From: Apteryx mantelli
Taxonomy: Eukaryota; Chordata; Aves; Apterygiformes; Apterygidae
Reading direction: 5' to 3'
NCBI RefSeq assembly: GCF_036417845.1
Contig: NC_089981.1
Location: 40,430,668-40,494,667 of the forward strand
Length of the DNA: 64,000 bases
The notes beneath the pieces are model-generated. The model saw nothing but the letters and a program-made list of their open reading frames with translations, was not told the DNA's origin and ran no database searches. Both the position numbers and the translations under genes were made by a program. This document shows, one piece after another, positions 1 through 11,700 of the stretch. Position 1 is the first letter of the stretch. The number at the start of each line of letters is the position of its first letter.

Positions 1-1479
1 AAGCAGTGTGAAGATATGCAGAATTCCATCTTTCCTGGTTCTTTAGAAGCCATTTCATCAGGCCAATGTATGGGAAGGTGTTTTAATTGTTTCTCTAAGG
101 TGCTGCCAATCACTTGACACCTTTCTGGCCTTTATACATAAAATTATAATCAGAGCAGAGAAATAATGTCAATGCATGAATTCACATCTAGTATCCAGTC
201 TGTCTATCAGTATCCGGTCTGCTAATCAGAAAGCACTACACTATGGTGGTCTTCATGAAACGACTCCTTGTGTAAATTGAACTGGAATGATGGTGCCACA
301 CACAAATGCTACATTTGGTTCCTTCCTCCACATTGTTGTGATTTCTGGTGACTTTCTGCATATTTCCAATGAATCTAAAGACTCTTGGGGTTCTAAGGCC
401 ATGAAGTATTTTGCACTGAGGTGAACACGGCTTGGCTGAGAAATGGTAGTGTTATGGAGAGATGCCAAAATGACCAAAGATATCTCTTTACCCACAAACC
501 AGCACAAAAGGGGCACCGCAGAGTCCTGCTTGAACCTGGCCTGCAGGAGCCGGGCGAGGGGATGGCTGCAAGGGGACATCAGTCTTTGGGACCAGCTCAG
601 CCTTACCTGGGGATGCGTGGCCACTTCCAAGCAACAGCTGCCAGAGGGATGCCAGCCTCCGCTTACCCAGAGCCCAGCCTGGCACAGAGGGCAGTACGGA
701 GAGATCACAGAGGTTTTGGCACCACTGAGGAGCAAAGCCTTCATCACTGCTGAACTTAGCTGGGTGTAAGCCCCTCTCTGGACAAGGAGAGGGCTGTACG
801 TGCCTTACTCCCAGCAGCATTACAGCTCCTCCACTTGCAGTGCTGCTTCTCCCAGTATTATTACTAAAAAAACAAGCACACAAGCTACTGAGTCCCATGT
901 GGCTGACCTGCAGCCTGTCAGTCCTCCCCTGACTTTAACCCTGGCCATACAGCAGGACACAGTGGAGTTTTTGCTCCCCAGCTTACAGCAGCTCAACAAC
1001 TTCTGTCCTTAGGGCAACACGTCACCTCCCGGCGCCTCCTGCTGCCGGCAGCAGCCAGCACCTCGGGCTTCCTGGGGGGAAGATGGGGCCTCCCCAGAGG
1101 GACACATCCCCTGGCTCCAGCTTGCAGTCAGTCTGAAGCCCTGAAGCATGACAGCGGATGAACCTGGTAATTTTATCCCAGCCGACATAGCTGCAAGTGC
1201 TGTTCTGAACCATATAAACATCAGATCTCTGGTTACAGCTTCCCTGCCTGCTTTATCTCATTAATAGCTGATAACTCTCACAGGTCACAGAAATCATCTG
1301 CTACAGCAGGGTTCAGCCTGCGTCTCTGATGCCTCCAGCACGTCTCGCACATGCCGGCAGTTGCTTTCCCCACCGGAGGTTTTGGGATGCAGCGCAGTGC
1401 TGGTCACAGTGCAGGTGGGAGGCCGCAGGGAGAAACGTGCCAGCCTAGGGAGTCATGCTTTTCTCTGCTTCTCTTACAG
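1..1479. other. Intergenic or intronic DNA, no gene recognised
   Basis: No coding region is supported. Short open frames at 253-898 lie on both strands over the same bases, differ in every frame, and look like chance openings in moderately GC-rich DNA. No tRNA, recognised repeat or CpG island is seen. A strong polypyrimidine tract begins just before 1,479 and is described with the next entry. Confidence 0.6.
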
Positions 1480-1614
1480 CCAAGAGGGGAGGGAAACATG
1501 CTTCTTCCCCTCAGGCAGCTGGAGAAAAAAGAAGCCACAGCAGACCACAAGCCGTCACAGGACATCCGCCAGCGCTGTAGCTGCCTCTTGCAGGCAGGAC
1601 ATGAGTACGGGAAG
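1480..1614 (+). other. Exon-like segment bounded by splice signals (unproven)
   Basis: A long pyrimidine tract ending in TTACAG precedes position 1,480, and GAAG|GTAACA follows at 1,614/1,615, giving a 135-base candidate internal exon. Two of the three frames are open across it, so the open frame says little about coding. Its possible frames do not join in phase with the frame of the exon-like segment at 1,973-2,078, so if both belong to one transcript it may be untranslated. The product is not recognised. Chance occurrence is quite possible; only RNA evidence or conservation would settle it. Confidence 0.2.
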
Positions 1615-1972
1615 GTAACACCATGTAGCAACCCTGCGTGAGTTCTGCTGCAGTTTGCTTTCACGTGAGAGGAGTTCAATGGAAGCTGGTAAAACATCGG
1701 AGTTAACAGAATTATACTTTAAAAGTTAAAAAGCAAACAAACAAAAAACCCCCTCTCCTTATGCCCTCAATCAAACAAGCATGAGTGGGTGAAAATGAGC
1801 TTTATGCAGCTGAGACAGCTCTTCCCATCAAGCCAAGCTTTCTTAAAGAGATAGTTAGACCACCACCACCACCCCTCCAAGCTTGGGGGAATCTTCTTAG
1901 ATGATGATGTTTGAGTTCCTCTATTTCAGTTTAAAGTCATATTCAAAACTACCAGTTTTTCATTTCCTTTAG

Positions 1973-2078
1973 ATACTTCTGAGTTTAAAATAAGCCTTCA
2001 ATGTGATTGTAATGCAGAGATGGTCAGACTAATAGCTGATGAAGAAAATGAGAGGAACGCACTCTTCAAATATTACAG
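1973..2078 (+). other. Candidate coding exon of unknown gene (106 bases)
   Basis: The segment is preceded by a good acceptor (TTTTTCATTTCCTTTAG) and followed by ACAG|GTATGT, a near-consensus donor. Only one frame is open throughout. It needs one base from an upstream exon and leaves two bases at its end (phase 1 to phase 2). The roughly 35-residue translation is polar and protein-like, containing QCDCNAEMVRLIADEENER and ending in an aromatic/basic run. I do not recognise the family. A 35-codon opening beside splice-like signals can occur by chance, so this is a lead rather than a gene call. It would be on the same strand as the exon at 35.1 kb, but nothing links them. Confidence 0.3.
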
Positions 2079-4730
2079 GTATGTGATTATTTATCTTGGA
2101 AAGATCTATAAACTAAGTCTCAGGATTTTCTAAGAGCTGGTAGATTTTTTATTTCTATCGCTTATAAACTGATAAACAAGACAAAAGTGGAGATATATGA
2201 ATTGCGCCCATTGTGCCAAAGTAAAAGTGATACAAACTTCTTTAAAGGTAATTTTTCCTGCTGTAGCCTTAGCTGCCCATTAGGGAAAGAAGTGAAAGGT
2301 AATAGTGAGGGCTGAGCACTTCTCCCTTAGCAGCCATATTTTTATAAGCTGTTGGCAAGAAAACTAGTATAAATACCTGTCTTCAGTGGTTGGCCCACAA
2401 ATATTCTGTCTGAATTTCCTGTGCGAAGGAGAGGAGATGCACCTCTTCACATGTCCTTTTGATGATGCACAGGCTATCTACTCACCTAATATATAAGGAC
2501 TTGGGTATCCTGTCTGTGATACACGTGTTTGTTTTTGAATGTAATGATCCCTTGCATTCGTAGCATGGTGTGTGCATTGGGGCAGCTTCTCTGCATGTCT
2601 ACAGGGGTTCTGCTCTCAAATTTCTTATTGAATGTAATCTCACCTGCTGGTAGAGGGGTGAAATTATACTTTCGGCTAATGATGATATAACCAGCAGTAG
2701 AGAGAAGAGGTGCAACCTGACTGGGCTCCTGCTTTTGCTCGGTATGTGCCTCCAAGGGCCTGTTCACAGGAAGGCAGGAGCTGCTGGAAGCTTTCCAAAG
2801 AGAACAGCAGCCTGTGTCACAGCTGTAATTCAGCAACGGCCAGGACACACAGCATGTGTTTCTCCACAGTGAATAAATTCACTGCATTTCACCTTTTTCT
2901 AAGACTAAATTAATGCTTAATATTTACTTCTGCAAAACTAAAAAAGGGGGGAGGGGCTGAAAGGGGAGAAGATTAAGGCAATATTAGGTCCTACTCTTGG
3001 AAAGTTGAAATGATGTCTGGACCCACAACAAAAAAACACGTGGTGATGCAAGATGTGTCTGAATCCAAAACTTTGGTCTTCAAAATCAGTGGTCTGTGGC
3101 TGCCCTGCTCCTGGGGGTACCTACAATAGGTGTTTACGTTTCTCCTGGGACTCTTTCTCACCTGGTTGTGTGCAGTTGGATGTGCTCAGAGCTGCTGCAA
3201 GCCTCCTCCTACAAAGCTGCCTACCCATGAATAACCATCTCCTGAAGCAGAAATGGACCCACACAGAAGAGATGTTGTCCCTGGGTAGGCAGCCAGGGCA
3301 AAGGAGCAGCATGTTACAGCTCTGGTGCAGGAATTGGGGGTTTCTTAGCAGCTGGCTGTGAGTGCCTAAACCAGTCTAAAACCTGTGGTGGAGCAGGGGC
3401 AGCAGAGCTGGGGCCTGGGCTCACGTGCCAGGCCAGCTCCTGCTGTTCCCAGAGTTCCCGAGTATTTAATTCTCTGTAGTTTCAGACCTGAAAAGATTTT
3501 GTTTGACCTCCTCTGAATGGGAAATGCTCATGACAAGGTAAAACGGAAACAATCAAGTTCAAAGAAGCACAGGAATGTGGCTTGCAAGGCTTGGGATTAG
3601 GTTACATGGATTTATAAGGATGTATCCCACCCTGCAATTTTATAGTTACCACATTGTACTGAGTGGTGAAAAGCATCTGGCTACGGTCACCTTTCCCTTC
3701 AGTAACATCAGGGCTCCTAGCCACGTGTCGTGAGACTCTATAGGCCACAGTGAAAAAGATTTCAGCCCTTTCATTCTGGGCCCAGTAGGGTTTTAATGTG
3801 AATATCATTGCTTTAAAACTTTAAATTCCCTCATACATCGAGGAAGTCCAAATTCAAATGCTGTTCTTCAGGCCCCTGATGGTGTTACCATGGTCTATGA
3901 GTGAGCTTAAGAAAAATCAGGTTTAAAAGAGCAGCAGTGCTGAGCAGACCTTGTACGCTGTGGGTGGCTTCATCTCTTCTGTACAGTCAAATGTCAGAAC
4001 TGCAGGCAAAAATATTTATCTCTGTACAGTACATGAAAAGGCCACGAGGAATCATGGTTTCTCCTTGCTTCTGCTTTGTTCAGCAGCATTGTGGGAGGGT
4101 AAATTCCACACACAGATGCCCCAGCTCAAGCCATTTAGAGAGATTCTCCCCTTAGAATATTACTTCCCTGCTGCAAAATTGCATTGTTAAGTAATAACAG
4201 CTGAGATCTTTCCATAGGGAAGTAAATAAATAAGGGCCTTTTTTCATGGCTTATTGCAGAAAAACCACCCATGATGTGTTTGAGAAAAAGAGAAACAAGG
4301 CCCCTGATGTGCAAGTCCAAAGAAATTGAATATGATGAATTCCTCTCTATTGAGGTGTACTGCAAACAACTGCTTCGCATGCCCGTTTCGGCAAAGGCAG
4401 CTTCGCTCTTCAGAGCAGGTCTGTGTCCTCGCGGCAGAGGCGTTGTGGCAAGGAGTGATGGACAGAGAGTGAACTGCAAACAGCAGGGCCTGAGTAGCAG
4501 AGGGAACTAGGCAACAGTCAAAGCTACCAAATTGCAGAGCGTTATCTGAAGGGAGATGGCTGCTGCCCTGCCGTGTGGTTATTTAAATCCAGGCTGCCCT
4601 GAATTTGATCCAAAGCGTTGTTTAGTATTGGAAGCTGGGTCACACAAGGCACCATTGTGTGTGGCCCTGGGTAAACAAGGCAGCAGATGGTTCCTGTTTC
4701 TAAAGAGCCAAAAAGGTACAGGGGGGGAAA
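2079..4730. other. Non-coding DNA, nothing recognised
   Basis: AT-richer sequence with no credible gene, RNA or recognised repeat. Open frames here are short and inconsistent between strands. A pyrimidine/purine-biased patch lies near 2,940-2,970. Confidence 0.5.
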
Positions 4731-4785
4731 ATTGTCTCTATTTGTAAGTGGGGAAACTGAGGCACAAAGCAGCTGCAAAAATGCA
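4731..4785 (-). repeat. MIR/CORE-SINE relic
   Basis: The plus strand reads GGGGAAACTGAGGCACAAAG, the reverse complement of the well-known MIR stretch CTNTGTGCCTCAGTTTCC. It is preceded by a TTTGTAAGTG remnant matching the 'ACAGATG' side. Only the central part is left, so the copy is very old. The call depends on memory of the consensus. Confidence 0.6.
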
Positions 4786-7700
4786 AGGAATGACTTCTGT
4801 GCCCACTGGGAAGGACAGGAGGTAGCACGGTGCCACGCTGGAATAATTGCTTGGGGAAGCAGCAGCACCTCTGCATGGCAGGGTCTTTTTTACAGCCAGC
4901 TGGGCTAGAAGGCTGTGGGGAAGTTCGGGTTCAGTTCATCATGCCCCAGGGCCTGGAGGAGGCCAGACAGTTTCCCCAGGCTCGTGCAACCTCATTTCCC
5001 ACGAGTGTACAGAGAGGCCAGGTCACCGTCCCCTGCAGGAAGACAGAGAGGGAGCCAGGAGCTGGTGTACAAGCCTGGGAGCCCCCCACTGTTGCACCAA
5101 CCACAGGGGCCATCCTTCCCCCGTGTTGATCCTCTCCACCACCTGCTGGTTTCTCCTCAGTCAGCCTGACTGGCAGGACCCTTGAAAAAGGGCAAAACAG
5201 AAAGTGTGACTGAGGGCTTAGCAGTTGTAAGGCCCTTCCCCCCAGCAGAGCAGCCTTCTGCTGAGCCGCGAGCAGGGATGCAGTGTCGGATGCGGCTGCT
5301 CTGGGGGCAGGCCGTAGGGAGGCAATGCTGCCTGGGTGTTTGCAAGTGAGCAGAGACATCCCTCAGCTGCGGAGAAGTGCTGGGGAAGCAGTGAGGTAGG
5401 ACTGGGAGAGCGGGGTGTGGGTGGCGGGAGAGGCACCTGGAGGCACTCGTTTGAGATAATCTCCCTCCAGTGCTGTGTGGCTTCTTTTATTTGTGAAGTT
5501 GCAGTCAGTGCTCACCCATCTGGAGGGCATCTCATCTCCAATACTGATTTACCATCCCGGCTGCTGATCTGGCTCATAATCACTTTGTTTTTTCCCCAGG
5601 GCCAGACAAGAAGTAGTCTAAAGGTGAGTAGAAAGCTGGGGTCAAATGAGGAAGAAGTATGATCCCCCAAGGAGCATACATTTCTCAGCTAATGAAGTGT
5701 GAATCCAAATGGAGGTGAGGGGACGAGGACCAGCAAGCTACCAACCATATTCATTAAACTGCCAAGTACTTTGAAATACCATGAAGGCCATAGTCCACCT
5801 GTCTGGGAGCCACGATGTGCAGCAAAGAGGCCCGGCACAGTGAGAAAGCCGCTGGTATCGGGGTTGCTGGTCAGTTTGTTGCTGTCTTTCCCATGCTGCT
5901 GTTAATTTCTCTCCTACTTTAAGAAGGAGCGAGGAAGGAGAGATGGTGACACTGATGCCTTTTCCTGGCTCATTTGTCACAGATAGCATCACAGGGCCAT
6001 GGGGACAAAATCCCAGTGTCCTAAACCCCGCCGGCAGTGGCCGAGCACCAAGGAAGAGAGGTGCCCCCACCAGTGTGCACGCTGTTACTCTCACGTCTGG
6101 GAGGCCTTTCATGGCTGGTCCAGCAGGGGTCTGGCAGCTGCATTTATCAAATGCAACAGCTCCACAGAAAAATGTGCCGCTTGTAGCCTGTTGATCAGAG
6201 CTGCACCCTGTAAATACTCTGTCCCTTCTCCTAACAGGGAGACCAGCAGCACCTGCTCTCTTAGTCTTTTTGGAGTCAGTAAGTCATGAGATTAATTTCC
6301 TTTCTTTTTTTTGTTTTTATTCCCTTGTCAGCACTGAAGTATATTAAATACACTCTAAGCAAAAGCCCTCATGCTATCCAAGAAAATATATTCATTTAAA
6401 GAGCTACTTCGTGCCAGCAGACTTTCAGTATCTGCGCATTTACCGCTGCCTGTTTCTTTGGAGGCACTGAGGCAGGTCCCAAGCATCGGCAAAGCACTTG
6501 TGCACTAGGGAAAAGCATTGCCCGTGTTTGTGCAACCCCTCTGTCACCACAGCCCTCTTGAAGGGAACAAGCTGAGGGCCAGGCTGTGTGAAACGGCTGA
6601 TGAATCTAACAGTTCACCAGTGAAAAAGGAAAAACCTTGCTCCTTCTGCCGTTTCTCCTGATCATCCCTTTGCTCCGAGGGTCGCAGTCCTGCGCCTCCC
6701 CTGTGCCAGATGCAGTGGGTTTTGGACCATCCACCCAACTTGTTTCCCCTCGCTAATCCAGGAGAAAACACTTTTTCTCCCCCCAACTTGCTTTTCTGCT
6801 GTGTTGACAAGTTAACTCAGCTCACAGAGGGATCTGAGCATTGCCAGGGCTGGCACAAGGGGACACCAGGGTGAGTGCAGTGGCTTTGCAGCAAGGACCT
6901 CCACCACAGCCGCCTCACGTGCTCCTGTGCAACATCCCTCATTTCAATGGTGGCAATTTGGACTACGTGCTAAGTGCTGTTGGCCAAAGCCTCGTCCCCA
7001 CGCTGCCCTGTGTGGCTGAGCCTGCCGAGAGCCAGGTGTTCGCCCTGAGCTGGGAGAAACCGTTTACTGGGTTTGCAGTCACCAACCAGGGGCTCTTTCC
7101 TGCCATGGGCACCTGGGGCTGCGAAGCAGGGGGGTACTGGGTACCTCTGGGAAATCAGTTCTGTTGAGCTTTGATCCTCAGAAATCAAAGCTCCCCAAAA
7201 CAGTGAAAACTTGTGGCAATGCAATGTCTATATTTAAGCTTTGAGCAGAGCAAGTGAAGGCTGAGATGTGATTTCAAGTGCAAAACTTAGTGGAGGGTTT
7301 GTAGAAGAAAAGAAAGCAGACAGGTCTGGGGGTGAAAGTCAGAAGGCCATTTCCTAGGCCCTGATTTTTAATGTCTTTTAATTTTAAGAGTCAGAAGTTT
7401 CCTGCCAGGCAAAATTCTGCTTTTTGTGGACGGCAGGGCAGCATGGAAGAAACATGACAGCAGAGGTGCTCATACGGACAGCAGTCGCTCAGAAGGTGCA
7501 GGAGAGGAAGGCATTGGCAACCCTCATGGCTGCAGAAGAAACCTTTCCCATCCCTCTCTGTCCTGGCTCTTATAGGAGTGTAAGCAGAGAGAGAAATAAC
7601 ATATAAGGGAGAGGAAGGGAGTGAGAAAGCTCCCACAAAAAGACAATAAATAGATTTCCAAGCAGAAGTGTATTTCCATGACTTCCTCCCCATCTGCAGA

Positions 7701-7989
7701 GCAGACAAGACAAATATGGCCTAGTTTTCACAGGTGCTGGGCACCCATAAATCCCCCTGGCTTTAGTGGTGTTGCAGATGTTTGGTTCCTCTGAAAAACA
7801 GAAACCAGCTCATAAATCTTTACCTGTGTCTTTTTCAAACTTTTTTTTTTAAATTAAAACTCTGCCTTCTATTGTTTCTGAGGTCCGGAAATTAATTGTT
7901 ATTAATATGGCTTAAGGCTCTGTTGCTCAGATCCTTTTGTCCTTCAGGTGTGTGGTGTGATCAGAAATCTGGAGCAGACCTACCCTTAC
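4786..7989. other. Non-coding DNA with scattered GC-rich patches
   Basis: Moderately GC-rich sequence from about 4,800 to 7,200 gives many short overlapping open frames on both strands (for example 4,830-5,436 and 6,841-7,224). None has protein-like character or a recognisable family. A 24-base microexon-like segment at 5,600 is listed separately. No RNA gene or recognised repeat is seen up to the LTR at about 7,990. Confidence 0.5.
5600..5623 (+). other. Microexon-like 24-base segment (unproven)
   Basis: A strong acceptor (TTTGTTTTTTCCCCAG, ending 5,599) and a strong donor (AAAG|GTGAGT, beginning 5,624) lie only 24 bases apart. The length is a multiple of three and one frame is open, reading GQTRSSLK. 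Microexons of 3-27 bases are known in vertebrate, especially neuronal, transcripts. No neighbouring coding exons were identified, so this is only a splice-signal observation. Confidence 0.2.
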
Positions 7990-8116
7990 TGCCTGTCACG
8001 CTGTCATGCTATGAAGGTTCGATAGCAACGACTGAGACAGTAATATAATAATAATAAAAAAGATGTTTATTTCCTCACACAAGTTCTTGGATTAGTAACA
8101 TCCATTAAAATAATGC

Positions 8117-8215
8117 GATTACTAATTTAGGAAGGATAACACAAAACCATCAGTTACTAATTTAGAAAGGATAACCTGAAACCGTCGATTACTGCGTTAT
8201 TAATTGGAAGGACTG
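8117..8215. repeat. Tandem repeat inside LTR, ~35-base unit
   Basis: Two clear and one decayed copy of a unit of roughly 35 bases (GATTACTAATTTAGGAAGGA-type start, then an AAACC-rich end) begin at about 8,117, 8,153 and 8,187. They lie in the part of the LTR just upstream (minus-strand sense) of its polyadenylation signal. Confidence 0.7.
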
Positions 8216-8570
8216 CTTATCCCTACTTGAAAGCTTTCTTGTTCACTCTCCTAGTGAGAGGGCTCTCAGCCTCGAGGAGTTACCTTAACCCAGCGTCCCA
8301 GGAAAAGGGGAGGGGGGGGATACTCACGGTCCAGCCGGAGAGGATGGTCAGGTCACGTTCCCGTCCCTGCTCAAACTCTCCTAGCTCCCAAGTCTCTTTG
8401 AATACGGCTGGGGCTCTGGGCAAACACTGCTTTTGCTGACTTTTAGCAAGTTTCGCAATCACAGGACTGTTTGTTTGTCTGCTTGGGAGGACCCTGCTAG
8501 CGAGGCAAGACCACAACACCTCCGTATTGCTTCTTCCCTCCCCGGGGGTCCGTGCAGATTCCAGGTGGCA

Positions 8571-8760
8571 GACTTCTTCGGTCTTGTTAATGCTGCCATT
8601 CCGCAGCCTTGCGCATATCAGTCCTTGCGCATATCGGTTGGTAGACGACTTTAGTCCTGTTAAGTCCTCTGTTCAGCAGCTTTGCGCACGTCAGCTCTTG
8701 TGCTATCAGTTCTTCTGCGTATCAATTGACAAACTTCAGTCCTGTTAACTCTTCACTCGC
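8571..8760. repeat. Degenerate tandem repeat inside LTR, ~75-90-base unit
   Basis: Repeating blocks share a TTAGTCCTGTTAA-like core followed by GCAGC..TTGCGCA and ATATCAG/TATCAGT motifs. They start near 8,571, 8,644 and 8,732, the last being partial. They sit at the U3 end of the minus-strand LTR, where such arrays often act as enhancers in retroviral LTRs; that role is inferred here. Confidence 0.6.
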
Positions 8761-8770
8761 CCGTCACTGC

Positions 8771-11700
8771 CCTTACCTGGGAAAAAAATAATGCATTTTT
8801 GGAATTCACCTTGCAATAGTTGTGAGCCTTGTTAAGCTCAGTGCTGCTGCAGTTCCCCTATGGTGGCTAGCAGTATTTCTGTCAAGATTACTATGTAATT
8901 GTATTAGATCCACTCCACTACTACTGATAAAGTGCAGTCCTGTGAATAAATGAGAACAGGGAAGAAGGCAAATGAGATGAGACTGGTTTTCAGTTTGTGA
9001 ACCCGGACTGATATTTTTCCAACATTTTATATCCATGTGCCAGCTCTCGCTCTCTCTCTTTTTTTTTTTCCCCTCCTCTCACTCTGTGTATGCATTTATG
9101 AAATCAGCAGCTCTCCCCCTCTGCATTGCTTGGCTCCTTTGTGTTTTCCTCTGTCTGGCCACATCTCCTGGGTAGCAAGCGAGCTCATCCCTATCTCCTC
9201 TCTCTCCCCTGCCAAGTAGCGGTGGCTGGGCTCTGCCTGTAGTGCAGTTACACTATACACAGCTCAGGGATGTGGTGCGTAGCCCTTGTATTTGCCTATG
9301 TTTGCTCAAAAGCAGCTGGTGAGCACAGAGCCCAGCAGCACACGCTGGGCCACAGCTCAGTTTCCTGCTCCCTTCATGCATGCCATGGGACGATGTCTCA
9401 CTGGCATCTTCAGTTAGATGATTGCATGTCTCTATCCAAAATCTAGCAAACCAATCTCAAGAGTAAGGGATCCCACTGGTGTGCATTAACTGCAGCTTGT
9501 TCAGATGCGGAGCAACCTTTTCTGCCCCAGGTCTTCCCTGCCTCTTTGCTTTGCTGTCTCCTGTCACTGCTGCTGTGCTGCTCTGGGCCCTTGCAAAAGG
9601 GCGCTGAGTTAGGGATGGAGCTGCTGTGCATCAACATTTAATCTTTTCTGACATTGGTATCTGCCACGTGGTGGGGAAAAATATACAAGACTTCAGTGTG
9701 GAGAAGAAAATGGGAATTTCTGCATAACCTTTCTGGCCTGGAAACTGGAAAGGTGCTTTGAGGAGAAGGAGGAGCAGACAAGGTGCTGGTGTTTGAGGGA
9801 AAGCCTGAACAAGGCAAATGTTGGATGGCCCAAATTCACACAGGACGCGTGAGCACTTTCACGGCCAGGGAAAGGAGCATGTGGAAGGTGCTGTAGGGGC
9901 CCGTTAGGTTGCCTGTGCTGCGTCCAGGGAGTGGCCCTTCTCAGGACTGTGCAATGAGGCTCAGATCTATGCATTTTTGCTAGGCTTTACTGCAAATTAA
10001 ATAACTGGATAAACAGAAATCATTTAAAATGTCTCTAAAGCAGACTAGTTTTTTTTTTTTTCTTAATAACTAAAATGACTGAAAATGAGCAATGCAATCC
10101 CTGAGTTAGGGTTACAACTCAAATCAAGTCAACCAAGTCATGAATTGGCAACAGTATGAAATGAAGTCAGCAGCTGATTAAATCATCAAACAAGCACATG
10201 CAAAATTTGAGTACTGAAGCCACACAACATATGGTGAATTTTATGAAACAATGAGTACTGCTCTTCCTAACTTCAGTTACGCTTGTCACTTGCTGGCATA
10301 CTTTCTTTCTCTTAGCCTTCCTAAAAATCTTCGTCTTTTTTTCCTAGGAAGTTTTGGAGAAGCAAGGATAATTCTGTTTATTCTGATCTAGTAAAGATCA
10401 CTTCTTGATAATGGGTCCATTTGGTGTAAAACCGATTGAGGAAACAGAGCTTGCAAAATGAGAATAGTTGGAGTTTATTCTTATTATTATATATAATACA
10501 ATAGCCTTATTAAATAAGACTATTTCACAAGGATGAGGGTGAGAGTTATTTGGAGAAGGGGAAAATGGGGAAACAGTTTGTCTCGGTCTCTTTCCTTGGC
10601 ATTTTAGGGCAGGTCCTGAAGCATCAAACCACAACGGGCTGTGGCAGCTTTTGCCTGGGGCTGCCTGGAGCCCCTGTGCTGCTCTGATGCAGCTGGAGCT
10701 ATGTGGGCTATGGCAGGTGGTGGAAGAGAAGCAGCACAAGTCAAGCAGTGATCTGAAAAAGAGTGTGGCAAGGGGGGCTAAATGCCTGAAAACATGATTG
10801 CCTTGCATTCTGCAGTTTCACTTGAGGGCTTTTTTTAGGAGGGGAGAGGGAGAAGATGAAGAGACATCTCCTAGTGATCAAACTAAGGAAAATAGGAGTT
10901 TATCTAGAAGTAGAGAAGAGATGGATGTATATAATATTTATGTAATATGTCCTCAGCCCATCTCAAATTCTTATTAGCCTAAACAGCTGCTTGCTGTCAT
11001 GATACCTGCTATTTCCGCTGAAAATTGTTAGCTACCTATACATAATGTGTCTTCTCGCATTCAGATGAGCAGGACTGCACTCTGTGGGGGGGGATCTCAA
11101 AGATTTAAGATTTCTGGGGAAATTCAGAGACAGAGCATTTTAGATGCTATCTATCCACCTTTTTGTACTACTTGTGTGGTATACAGGCTATGCTGTCACT
11201 ATGAAAAACAACTTAGCAAAGGCCCCTCAGCAGTCTTAGTGCCACAGGGTTTCCTTACTCCTTCCAATTTGTGTGTCTTATTTGCTCAATGTGACATATT
11301 TATTACTAGTTTCTGTCTTGCATGGTCAGCCTACCTTATGCGCTGTGCAGTGCAAAGCAGGAGGAAAAACCTAATGAAAGCAAGCCCAACTGCACAGGGT
11401 ATTCCCCCAGTTCCTCCAGGCTTGCTTTTTTTTGTTGGGGGCAGGGAGGGAGGGGGAGGGTGTGATGGAGAGACCTGAGGTGCAATTTTGCATCCTCTGC
11501 AGATAGGCTAACAACACATCTGTCAGTATTGCTTGCTGAAGAGCCAGGCTGATGTTGCTTTACTAAAAAAGCTTGTCATTATTTACAGAAGGAGAAGGTT
11601 CCCCAAATACTAAGGCTTTGCAGGCTTGAAGCGCCTTGTTCTGCAACAAGGATAGAGGAATGGGAGTCAACGGGGAAGACAGCCCTGGGGAGTTTTACAG

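Larger units (their letters stand above)
7990..8770 (-). mobile_element. Solo endogenous-retrovirus LTR, minus strand
   Basis: Read on the minus strand this looks like an LTR. A polyadenylation signal AATAAA (complement of 8,066-8,071) is followed by a TTATTATTATTA run and a terminal region. The upstream part contains short internal direct repeats typical of U3. CpG content is higher than in the flanks, suggesting a moderately young copy. The heptamer CCCTTAC occurs near both edges (7,983-7,989 and 8,770-8,776), which could be a target-site duplication, though the exact ends are uncertain. No internal viral region is present, so it is a solo LTR fossil. The ERV class is not determined. Confidence 0.55.
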
